This document shows, piece by piece, positions 8,382-15,500 of a stretch of DNA of 19,771 bases; the stretch's first letter is position 1, and each line of letters opens with the position of its first letter. The position numbers and the translations under genes were made by a program. Under the pieces are notes generated by a model that worked only from the letters and a program-made list of their open reading frames with translations, was not told where the DNA came from and did not search any database. The stretch covers positions 1-19,771 of the forward strand of contig JAFQBR010000050.1 of the NCBI GenBank assembly GCA_017399665.1, read 5' to 3'. Source of the stretch: Clostridia bacterium. Lineage in GTDB: Bacteria; Bacillota_A; Clostridia; Christensenellales; Borkfalkiaceae.

Positions 8382-8410
8382 TTGCCAAGTGGCAAAACCT
8401 ATGTTATTAT
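8382..8410 (+). promoter_or_regulatory. Sigma-A promoter of the TM1266-type gene with palindromic operator
   Basis: -35 TTGCCA (8382-8387), 17-nt spacer, -10 TATTAT (8405-8410). The -35 is also the left arm of a perfect palindrome, TTGCCA-AG-TGGCAA (8382-8395), a position suited to a repressor blocking polymerase. Another TTGCCA half-site lies upstream at 8356-8361. The regulator is unknown. Confidence 0.65.
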
Positions 8411-8416
8411 ATGGGT

Positions 8417-8560
8417 AGCTAAATTACTGAGCAGACGCCAGCCAAAGTATATTTTTTGGTTGCCGAAAGTAAAGTAACCGAATTTTTATCCGCCCACCCC
8501 GTTGGCTTTTCCGATTGGGTTGCCGGAAATTTGTTTTTGCATTTTTTTAAGGAGAGGATT
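8417..8560 (+). promoter_or_regulatory. Structured 5' leader, candidate attenuator
   Basis: About 144 nt lie between the predicted transcription start and ATG 8561. CAGCCAAA (8439-8446) can pair with TTTGGTTG (8455-8462). The same GGTTGC can instead pair with GTAACC (8474-8479), and GCCAGC (8437-8442) can pair with GTTGGC (8501-8506), so stems are mutually exclusive. A hairpin TTTCCG (8508-8513)/CGGAAA (8524-8529) is followed by broken T-runs, resembling a weak terminator just before the ribosome binding site. The class is unrecognised; pairing was judged by eye. Confidence 0.4.
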
Positions 8561-8812
8561 ATGAAACTTGGTTTTGTAGGCATTATAATAGAGGGGGATC
8601 GCTCTGTTGCTTCTGCCGTTCAGCAAATACTTGCCGAATTTGCAGAGCTAATAGTTGGCAGAATGGGCTTGCCTAATTTAGAACATAACGTATGTATGAT
8701 AACTGTTGGAGTTAAAGGCGAGCAAGAAAAAATCTCTGCTATGGCAGGAAAACTTGGTAGACTTAAAGGTGTTAAAGTTAAGTCCGCCGTTAGTGATATA
8801 AACATTGAATAA
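8561..8812 (+). CDS. TM1266-family ACT-domain protein (putative Fe-only hydrogenase system regulator)
   Basis: An 83-residue single ACT-like domain protein. It opens LGFVGIIIE, has the family-typical IVGRMGLP (31-38) after the first helix, then a VCMITVGV strand and GKLGRLKGVKVKSA (63-76). This fits the TM1266 family, which is genomically associated with [FeFe]-hydrogenase maturation genes; its mechanism is not established. ATG 8561 has AAGGAGAGG 4-12 nt upstream and is preferred to an in-frame TTG at 8456. No hydrogenase gene is in the window. Instead an ABC substrate-binding lipoprotein gene follows on the same strand after 82 nt, so the ACT domain may sense a small molecule linked to that transporter. 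This link is inference. Confidence 0.8.
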   Translation: MKLGFVGIIIEGDRSVASAVQQILAEFAELIVGRMGLPNLEHNVCMITVGVKGEQEKISAMAGKLGRLKGVKVKSAVSDINIE

Positions 8813-8830
8813 AATGCTTGAGTATGCTGT

Positions 8831-8843
8831 TAATCAACCTATA
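8831..8843 (+). repeat. TAATCGACYTATA motif, copy 3 (one mismatch)
   Basis: TAATCAACCTATA, 18 nt after the ACT gene stop and sense to it. It is enclosed by TGCTGT (8825-8830) and ACAG-g-CA (8843-8849) and followed by CTTTTAT, so it can form a terminator-like hairpin between the ACT gene and the transporter genes. Confidence 0.65.
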
Positions 8844-8894
8844 CAGGCACTTTTATAAAAAAATAAAACAAAAAACAAATAAAGGAGAACTTTT

Positions 8895-9920
8895 ATGAAA
8901 CTACTTAAAAAACTTTTTGGCTTATTACTTGTTTTCACGTTAGCCTTTTCATTTGGTTGCGCTGACGTAACTGACAGCACTAATGATAGTGATGGCGCAA
9001 AAACCACCATTACTTTTGTAGCACCTGACGGCGCGCCCGCGCTATCTATTGCAAAATTTATAAATGATAAAGAAAATTTTGGTATTGATGCTGATTTTAA
9101 TTACAGCGTTGTTTCAGCAAGCAACATTGGTTCTTACATGCAACAAGGTAAGGCAGACATGATGATTATGCCTGTAAACGCTGCTTCTAAGTTATATAAG
9201 GCAAATGCTAGCGATCCTTACAAAATGGTAGCAGTTATTACGCACGGCAACTTATATCTTATGTCTAGCGACGGAACTAATACGTTAGAAGGCTTAAAGG
9301 GTAAGGTTGTTGGCGTTATTGGTCAAGGACTTGTTCCCGATTTAACGTTCAAGGCTGTTTTGGCCGATAATAATTTACTTGCAGACGTTGTTGTAGGCGA
9401 TACCGCCACCGAAGGCAAAATCACTTTAAGATATTTTGCTCAAGCCCCCGATATGCTTCCTCTATTAAAGCAAGGTAAGTTAAGCGTTGGTTTACTTCCT
9501 GAACCTGCTTGCACCAACTTAACCAAAATGGCAAGCGAAAAAACTTGGACAAGATTAGACGTTCAAGAGCTTTACGATAGTGAAGCAAAGGCATACCCCC
9601 AAGCTGTTTTAATGGTAAAAGGTAGCGTTTATGCAGAGCATAAAGAAAAAATTGATGCAATGGCTAGTTATTTTGAAGCAAACGGCGCTTGGATAAAGGA
9701 AAATACAGAAAGCGCAATTAACGCAATTAACGGCGCTTTACCTGAAGGTGTTACACCTAGCTTAGTTGCTGCAAATATTAACTCGACCGTTATTGACAAT
9801 TGCAAAATTTACTTTGAAAGCGCAAGCAACGCAAAAGCATCAGTACAGGCATATATAAATAAAATTATTGCAATCAACGCTCAATCTGCAAAAGCAGTAT
9901 CAGATGATTTCTTTGCATAA
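8895..9920 (+). CDS. ABC transporter substrate-binding lipoprotein, NMT1/TauA-SsuA-like
   Basis: A 341-residue exported lipoprotein: basic start, hydrophobic helix and a lipobox FSFGC with C22 as the acylation site, then a Thr/Ser/Asp-rich linker. The mature part begins TITFVAPDGAPALSIAKF and has GKADMMIMPVNAASKLY and LKGKVVGVIGQG, typical of periplasmic-binding proteins of the NMT1/THI5-SsuA superfamily, whose known ligands include thiamine precursors, taurine and sulfonates. The ligand cannot be chosen from the sequence. ATG 8895 has a GGAG site. The permease gene follows after 80 nt with no terminator, so they are one operon. It captures the substrate outside the membrane and delivers it to that permease. 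Confidence 0.87.
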   Translation: MKLLKKLFGLLLVFTLAFSFGCADVTDSTNDSDGAKTTITFVAPDGAPALSIAKFINDKENFGIDADFNYSVVSASNIGSYMQQGKADMMIMPVNAASKLYKANASDPYKMVAVITHGNLYLMSSDGTNTLEGLKGKVVGVIGQGLVPDLTFKAVLADNNLLADVVVGDTATEGKITLRYFAQAPDMLPLLKQGKLSVGLLPEPACTNLTKMASEKTWTRLDVQELYDSEAKAYPQAVLMVKGSVYAEHKEKIDAMASYFEANGAWIKENTESAINAINGALPEGVTPSLVAANINSTVIDNCKIYFESASNAKASVQAYINKIIAINAQSAKAVSDDFFA

Positions 9921-10000
9921 GAGTTTTAGCTAATATAGCAAGCAACTTTATTAAATAAAGAACTAAACTATAACAAAAATAAAAGAGAAAAGATAGATAA

Positions 10001-10756
10001 ATGAAAAAGTTAAACCGCACGTTAAACTTAATATTGCCGATTATTGTAATTTTAGCAATATTTCTAATATGGGAAATAGCAAGCAGGGTAATCGGCAGTG
10101 AATACGTTTTACCAAGCGTAGGTCAAACGTTAAACTCGCTTTTTGCGCTATTTTTGCAAAATGAGTTTTACGTTGCTTTTGCGTTAACTTTTTCAAGAAG
10201 TTTGATAGCCTTTCTAATCTCGTTTATTTTAGGATTTGCGCTTGCCTTTATAAGAAGTAGATTTGCTTTAAGCGCAAAAATAATAGAACCTATAATAAGC
10301 ATTTTAAGGGCGTTGCCAACCATAGCAATAATTTTGCTGTTGCTATTTTGGACAAATTCAAAAGTCGCCCCCGTAATTGTTACAATGCTTGTTGTTTTGC
10401 CAACCGTTTACACCCATTTAGTTAGCGCGTTTGAAGAGGTTAATAAAAACGCGGTAGAGGCAGGGCGTGTTGACGGCGCAACCGAAAAGCAGATTTTTGC
10501 TTATATTGAGTTTCCGCAAATTGCCCCCACGTTTTATAAGGCTATTGGCAGTGGGATTTCATTAAACTTTAAGCTTATGGTGGCGGCTGAAGTGCTGGCG
10601 CAAACGGCAAGGTCAATAGGGTATTTATTAAACACTTCAAAGGTGTATTTCGAAATTGCAACAATGATGGCTTTGGTTTTAATATCCGTAGCCGTTGGAG
10701 TTGTAATAGAGCTTATCTTTAATAAAATAGCTCAAATTAAAGGCGAGTGGAGATAA
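10001..10756 (+). CDS. ABC transporter permease, SsuC/TauC-like
   Basis: A 251-residue inner-membrane permease of the BPD_transp_1 type with about six helices. The first is ILPIIVILAIFLIWEIA near the N terminus, and others lie around AFLISFILGFALAF and VIVTMLVVLPTVYT. The cytoplasmic EAA loop that docks the ATPase is clear: EAGRVDGATEKQIFAYIEFP (about 147-166). It pairs with the upstream binding lipoprotein. A typical system also has an SsuB/TauB-like ATPase gene in the operon, but the permease is followed by a terminator and then an unrelated RNase toxin gene, so the ATPase must be supplied from elsewhere. The ribosome binding site is weak (AAGAGAAAAGATAGATAA before ATG). Confidence 0.9.
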   Translation: MKKLNRTLNLILPIIVILAIFLIWEIASRVIGSEYVLPSVGQTLNSLFALFLQNEFYVAFALTFSRSLIAFLISFILGFALAFIRSRFALSAKIIEPIISILRALPTIAIILLLLFWTNSKVAPVIVTMLVVLPTVYTHLVSAFEEVNKNAVEAGRVDGATEKQIFAYIEFPQIAPTFYKAIGSGISLNFKLMVAAEVLAQTARSIGYLLNTSKVYFEIATMMALVLISVAVGVVIELIFNKIAQIKGEWR

Positions 10757-10789
10757 TACGCAAAACATTAAAAGAGAAAAAATAAACGG

Positions 10790-10822
10790 AACTCGACTTT
10801 TTACAAGTCGAGTTTTCTTTCT
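10790..10822 (+). terminator. Terminator of the ABC transporter operon
   Basis: AACTCGACTT (10790-10799), loop TTTAC, AAGTCGAGTT (10805-10814): a perfect 10-bp stem followed by TTCTTTCTT. It closes the transporter transcript 34 nt past the permease stop. Confidence 0.9.
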
Positions 10823-10894
10823 TAAAAAATCCCTATGGCTATTTCGATTTTTCTGCGGTGTTTTTCTTTTTGTAAGTATATAATTTTTAACTGC

Positions 10895-10914
10895 TGGCAA
10901 TAATTTAGTTGCCA
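10895..10914. promoter_or_regulatory. Inverted repeat TGGCAA-N8-TTGCCA upstream of the MazF-type gene
   Basis: Perfect 6-bp arms at 10895-10900 and 10909-10914 lie 15 nt after a TATAAT (10879-10884) and 48 nt before the toxin gene. It could be an operator or a short leader hairpin. The arms are the same hexamers, in opposite order, as the palindrome at 8382-8395. No good -35 accompanies the TATAAT, so the promoter itself is uncertain. Confidence 0.35.
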
Positions 10915-10962
10915 CGTTCTGGTGCTATCATCATAAAATAATAACGGGGCATACTTACTTTT

Positions 10963-11349
10963 ATGAACAACGATTTTCAAATTATTAAAAGAGGAGAGTT
11001 ATATTACGCTGATTTAAGCCCCGTAATCGGTAGCGAGCAAGGTGGTGTGCGCCCCGTTTTGGTTGTGCAGAACGATATTGGTAACAGATATAGTCCTACC
11101 GTTATTGCAGCCGCCGTTACAAGCAAAATAAACAAAGCGAAATTGCCCACCCACATAGAGCTTTCAGCCAGTCTTTACGGCCTTGCCAAAGATAGCGTTG
11201 TGCTTTTAGAGCAAATACGCACTATCGATAAAAGGCGCTTAAAAGATAGAATAGGGCTTTTATCAAAACAAATGATGATGCGCGTTGACGACGCATTACT
11301 TATAAGCTTGGGGTTCGATAAAGAATACCCAACGGTTAAAAAAGCATAA
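10963..11349 (+). CDS. ndoA: MazF/NdoA-family mRNA interferase
   Basis: A 128-residue type II toxin endoribonuclease; the best-known relative, B. subtilis NdoA (EndoA), cuts single-stranded RNA at UACAU. It shares the long block [20 protein letters not shown] (residues 8-27), [30 protein letters not shown] and [19 protein letters not shown], covering catalytic R30 and the T/S53-54 region. There is no antitoxin gene (MazE/NdoAI type) directly upstream: the 206-nt gap contains only a terminator, an inverted repeat and no plausible ORF. The gene is followed by its own terminator. The start has a poor ribosome binding site (GGGG about 12 nt upstream), consistent with low translation. The absent partner could be encoded elsewhere. 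Confidence 0.94.
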   Translation: MNNDFQIIKRGELYYADLSPVIGSEQGGVRPVLVVQNDIGNRYSPTVIAAAVTSKINKAKLPTHIELSASLYGLAKDSVVLLEQIRTIDKRRLKDRIGLLSKQMMMRVDDALLISLGFDKEYPTVKKA

Positions 11350-11355
11350 AAGTTT

Positions 11356-11388
11356 AAAGGTTAGAAGTCTTTTTTCTAGCCTTTTTTT
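11356..11388 (+). terminator. Terminator of the MazF-type gene
   Basis: GGTTAGAA (11359-11366) and TTCTAGCC (11374-11381), one G-T pair, extended by A-T pairs and followed by T7. It lies just after the toxin stop codon. Confidence 0.9.
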
Positions 11389-11518
11389 GTGCCTTTTATA
11401 ATGGCTTTTTAGCAGAAAATTTAACTTTTTTTAAAAAAAATAAAAAAATTTTTGCAAAAAAATTCCGCATATTATCTGTGATTTTTAACCTTGGCTTAAT
11501 TTTTTTTACAAAAGGGGG

Positions 11519-11546
11519 TTGACAAAACAAAATTATGTGTTATAAT
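11519..11546 (+). promoter_or_regulatory. Consensus sigma-A promoter of hsp20
   Basis: -35 TTGACA (11519-11524), 16-nt spacer, -10 TATAAT (11541-11546). Both hexamers are perfect, giving a strong promoter held back by the adjacent operator. Confidence 0.9.
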
Positions 11547-11547
11547 A

Positions 11548-11574
11548 TTAGCAGTCAAAGGGCAAGAGTGCTAA
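11548..11574 (+). promoter_or_regulatory. CIRCE operator (HrcA binding site)
   Basis: TTAGCAGTC-N9-GAGTGCTAA matches the CIRCE consensus TTAGCACTC-N9-GAGTGCTAA with a single mismatch in the left arm. It lies directly after the -10 box, where HrcA would block initiation until heat shock. No hrcA gene is in the window. Confidence 0.93.
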
Positions 11575-11640
11575 CACTCAAAATAAAAGACTGCTAAAAA
11601 TATAAAAAATAAAGACAAAATAAATTTATGGAGAATGTAT

Positions 11641-12039
11641 ATGAAAAATTATTTAGTATCTAACAATTACAATTTAATAGACGACGTTTTTAACTCTTTC
11701 TTTGCTCGCCCAGAAGTTAGTGAAGCAAGGTTTATGCCTACTAACGTAAAAAGAAGCGAAAACGCTTTATCGTTAGAAATTGAAATTCCCGGTTTTAAAA
11801 AGGAAGATTTATCTATTGCTTACGAAAAGGGTTATTTAACCGTATCTGCAGAAAAAACTGTTAGCGAAGAAGATAAAAAAGATTACGTAAGATTTGAAAG
11901 AGCAAGTAAGCTAAGCCGTATGTACAAAGTTGGCGAGATTAACGAAGAGGGCATTTCTGCCAAGTATGTAGACGGAGTTTTATACGTAGAACTTCCCTTT
12001 GAAAGCAAAAAGGAAGCTAAAAAAATCGTTATTGAATAA
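11641..12039 (+). CDS. hsp20: Small heat-shock protein, Hsp20/alpha-crystallin family
   Basis: A 132-residue ATP-independent holdase chaperone that binds unfolding proteins in the cytosol. ATG 11641 is chosen because GGAG (11630-11633) lies 7 nt before it; the ATG at 11635 is too close. The N-terminal arm (NLIDDVFNSFF) is typical. The alpha-crystallin domain runs from about residue 35 to 120 with VKRSENALSLEIEIPGF, GYLTVSAEK and the GVLYVELPF strand ending (A-x-x-x-n-GvL signature as AKYVDGVLYVELP). The C-terminal I-x-I oligomerisation motif is IVI at 129-131. Control by a consensus promoter with CIRCE indicates HrcA-dependent heat induction, the usual arrangement for groE and dnaK but less common for hsp20 alone. 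Confidence 0.95.
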   Translation: MKNYLVSNNYNLIDDVFNSFFARPEVSEARFMPTNVKRSENALSLEIEIPGFKKEDLSIAYEKGYLTVSAEKTVSEEDKKDYVRFERASKLSRMYKVGEINEEGISAKYVDGVLYVELPFESKKEAKKIVIE

Positions 12040-12066
12040 AATTTAAAAGCAAGGTTTTTAGGCGGT

Positions 12067-12079
12067 TAATCGACCTATA
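12067..12079 (+). repeat. TAATCGACYTATA motif, copy 4
   Basis: Exact copy TAATCGACCTATA, 28 nt after the hsp20 stop and sense to it. It is bracketed by CGGT (12063-12066) and ACCG (12081-12084). There is no T-run after it, so this hairpin is not a normal terminator. Confidence 0.78.
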
Positions 12080-12084
12080 GACCG

Positions 12085-12280
12085 ACTAATGCTAAAATTA
12101 AAGGCAAAATAATAAACAATATTGGTTATTTATAGAAATAAAAGTTCTATATTTGCCACCGTTTAATTAAAGTACAACGTAAAACAACCTACGTGATGTT
12201 AAAAGTTTTATTTCATGTTTTAAAGGCGGTATCACCATACTAAACCGCCACCTCCTTTTTATAAAATGATATAAGAAAAA
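12085..12280. other. Intergenic stretch after hsp20 with small hairpins
   Basis: The 515-nt gap 12040-12554 contains motif copy 4, this stretch, a terminator (12282-12320), a promoter (12348-12376) and a leader RNA. No credible ORF is seen here. Visible structures are TATAGAA/TTCTATA (7-bp hairpin near 12132-12152) and GGCGGT (12225-12230)/ACCGCC (12244-12249) followed by ACCTCCTTTTT. The second could be a further terminator or part of a small RNA. Confidence 0.4.
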
Positions 12281-12281
12281 T

Positions 12282-12320
12282 GCTTGGGCACAAAAAAATC
12301 CCAAGCGTTTTTCTTTTTTA
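12282..12320 (+). terminator. Intrinsic terminator upstream of the LRR gene
   Basis: GCTTGGG (12282-12288) and CCCAAGC (12300-12306), 11-nt A-rich loop, followed by GTTTTTCTTTTTT. It is about 240 nt past hsp20 and insulates the next promoter. Confidence 0.85.
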
Positions 12321-12347
12321 GTAAATTCTTTAGAATTTAAATATTAG

Positions 12348-12376
12348 TTGCAATTACCATTTAAAAGTGCTATAAT
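12348..12376 (+). promoter_or_regulatory. Sigma-A promoter of the BspA-like lipoprotein gene
   Basis: -35 TTGCAA (12348-12353), 17-nt spacer, -10 TATAAT (12371-12376). The predicted start near 12383-12386 coincides with the left edge of the folded leader. Confidence 0.85.
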
Positions 12377-12385
12377 AAATTTGCG

Positions 12386-12516
12386 AACCAAATTTTATAA
12401 CTTTAACAAGGAAGTATACTTAGGGCATAAGTGTACCCTTTTCGCATTAAATAAAAATCTTTTTTGTTAAGGTTATTTGTTAAAATTTGGTGTCGCAGCT
12501 AGGCGACAGGCCCCAC
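12386..12516 (+). promoter_or_regulatory. Highly structured leader RNA, candidate new riboswitch or cis-regulator
   Basis: P1: ACCAAATTTTA (12387-12397) pairs perfectly with TAAAATTTGGT (12481-12491). P2: TAACTTTAACAA (12398-12409) pairs with TTGTTAAGGTTA (12464-12475), with one T-G pair; it stacks directly on P1, leaving a 5-nt bulge (12476-12480) on the 3' side. P3: GTATACTTA (12414-12422), loop GGGCA, TAAGTGTAC (12428-12436), with GG (12410-12411) also facing CC (12437-12438). P4: GTCGC (12492-12496), loop AGCTAG, GCGAC (12503-12507). The GGGC of the P3 loop can pair with GCCC at 12510-12513, a possible pseudoknot. I do not recognise a known riboswitch consensus. Confidence 0.6.
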
Positions 12517-12554
12517 TTTTTTATTTGTTAAATTTCTTTTAAGGAGATAATGTA

Positions 12555-15500
12555 ATGAAAAGAAATCTGTTATTAGCGCTTTTAACCATTGCTTTTTGTT
12601 TTTTATGCACCGCAACGCTTGCATCATGCTTTGGCCACAAGCATAAATACGATTCAATAACAGTTGTTGCACCTACTTGCACAGAGGAAGGTTATACTAT
12701 TAAAACTTGTGAGTGTGGCGCAATCATACAGTCTAATTTCCTATCCGCATTAGGACATACGGAGGTTATAGATAATAATGCCGTTGCACCTACTTGCACT
12801 AAAACTGGCTTAACAGAGGATAAGCATTGTTCTGTTTGTAATGAGGTTTTGTCGGTGCAAACCGTACTTCCTGCGCTTGGTCATAATATGTCTAAGGCTA
12901 CCTGTACTTTACCCGCAACTTGTCTTCGCGGTTGCGGTGAAACAAGTGGCAAACCTTTGGGTCATGATATGGCTGAGGCTACCTGTACTTTACCCGCAAC
13001 TTGTCTTCGCGGTTGCGGATTAACAGAAGGCACCCCATTAGGCCATACGGAAGTTATAGACAAAGCAGTAGCCCCCGATTGTGTAAACACCGGTTTAACG
13101 GAAGGTAAGCACTGCTCAGTATGTAGTGAAGTTTTAGTAGAACAAGAAGTAGTCGATGCGCTTGGACACACGGAAGTAATTGATAGCGCAGTTGCGCCTT
13201 CCTGTACCGAAACAGGGTTAACAGAAGGGATGTACTGCTCCGTTTGTAATGAGGTTTTGGTTGTACAAGAAGAAGTTGATGCGCTTGGACACCTTTATGA
13301 AGAAAGTAATCAATGTAGTAGATGCAAGTATGTTTTAATTGAATATCTTACGTTCACACTTTTAAGTAATGACAGTTATTCGGTTAAGGCAAAAGACGTT
13401 AATAATATACCTGCAAAAGTAATAATTCCTTCTTTTTATAATGGTAAAGCGGTTACTCTTATTGAAGATAAAGCTTTTTATTGGTGTAGAAATTTGACTT
13501 CGATTGAAATTCCAAATTCCATTACTTCTATTGGCCTTTACGCGTTCGATAGTTGTCGTAGTTTAACTGAAGTTAATTATTTAGGCACAATAGATAAGTG
13601 GGCAGAGATAGAATTTGCTAGTTCTTCTTCAAACCCAGTATTTTATGCAAGGCAATTAAAAATAAATGGTGAAGCAGTAACAAAAATAGTCTTAACAACA
13701 GCAACAAAAGTATCTTCTTATGCCTTTTATAATTGCATTAGTTTAACTTCGGCTATAATAGGTGATTCCGTGACTTTAATTGATGAGTTGGCGTTCATTG
13801 GTTGCACCAGTCTAACTTCGGTTGTAATTGGTGATTCCATTACTTCCATTGGCAGAGATGCTTTCTTTAATTGCGGTAGTTTACAATATAACGTGGATTG
13901 CGGACTAAATTATTTAGGTAATGAAAATAATCCTTATTTGTATTTAATAAAGGCAAATACAGACACTACGACGGCAGACATAAATGTTAATTGTAAATTA
14001 ATTGCGGTTATAGCATTCTATAAGTGTACTAGTTTAACTTCTATAGAAATACCCGATTCCGTTAATTATATTTGCCATAGTGCGTTCTATGGTTGCAGTA
14101 GTTTGGCTGAAATTACTTTGCCTTTTGTTGGTGAAACAAAAAATGGAACAATCAATACTCACTTTGGTTATATATTTGGTGCTAGAAGTTATTCAGATAA
14201 TAATCGCGCTGTTCCACATTCGCTAAAAAAGGTAACAATAACTGGTGGTTCTTTTATTGCTAATTTTGCGTTTTATGGTTGTTATAATTTAACTTCAATA
14301 GAGCTACCAGATTCGGTTACTGCTATTGATGAATACGCATTTCATGTTTGCAGTAGTTTAACTTCGATTAAAATACCAGATTCGGTTACTTCTTTTGGTA
14401 AAGGCGCGTTTGTCGGTTGCAGTGATTTGCAATATAACATTGAAGGTGAATTAAACTATTTAGGTAATGAAAATAATCCCTATTTGTATTTAGTAAAAGC
14501 TGCAAATCAGAGCATTGAAACGGCAAACATAAACGTTAATTGTAAATTTATTGGCCCTCGTGCACTTTATGGATGCAGTAATTTAACTTCTGTTGTGATA
14601 CACAATTCCATTACTTTGATTGATGAATATGCATTCGCTGGGTGCAGTAGTTTAATATGTATTGAAGTAAGTGAAGATAATGCAAATTATAAAGATATAG
14701 ATGGCAATTTATATAGTAAAGATGGAACTGTTTTTATTCAATATGCAGTAGGAAAAACAGATGCTTCATTTACCATTCCAGATTCTGTTATTACCATTTG
14801 TGGTTACACGTTCGAAGGCTGCAGTAGTTTAGATTCGGTGGTAATTGGTGATTCCGTTACCGCTATTGGCGAAAGGGCGTTCGAGGATTGCAGTAGTTTA
14901 ACTTCGGTGGTAATTGGTGATTCCGTTACCGCTATTGGCGAAATGGCGTTCGAGCATTGCAGTAGTTTAACTTCGGTAGTAATAGGTGACGGTGTAACTT
15001 CAATTGGTGATGAAGCGTTCTATCATTGCGATAGTTTAACTTCGGTTGTAATTCCTGATTCAGTTACTTCTATTGGTGATGCTGCGTTCTATTTTTGTGA
15101 TAGGTTAATTGATGTAAATTATTTAGGCACAATAGATAAGTGGGCAGAGATAGAATTTGGTAGGGCTGATGCAAACCCATTATATTATGCAAAGCAGTTA
15201 AAAATTAACGGTGAAGTGCTAACGGAAGTTGTTTTAACAACAGCAACAAAAATATCTTCTTATGCGTTCTATAATTGCATTAAATTAACTTCGGTTGTAA
15301 TCGGTGATTCCATTACCTCTATTGGTGATGATGCGTTCTATAGTTGTAGTAGTTTGACTTCAATAGAAATCCCTGATTCCGTCACTTATATTGGCAATAG
15401 TGCGTTCGGTCGTTGCACTAGGTTAACAAGCATTAAAGTAAGTGAGAATAATGCAAATTATAAAAATATAGATGGCAATTTATACACTAAGGACGGAACT

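Noticed and set aside
8456..8560. N-terminal extension of the TM1266-type protein from TTG 8456
   Set aside because: The region is AT-rich leader with competing stems, and ATG 8561 has a strong ribosome binding site and gives the normal family length.
10757..10962. Search for a small antitoxin ORF before the MazF-type gene
   Set aside because: No plus-strand frame with a start, ribosome binding site and antitoxin-like length fits; the minus-strand frame here is an AT-rich shadow crossing the terminator.
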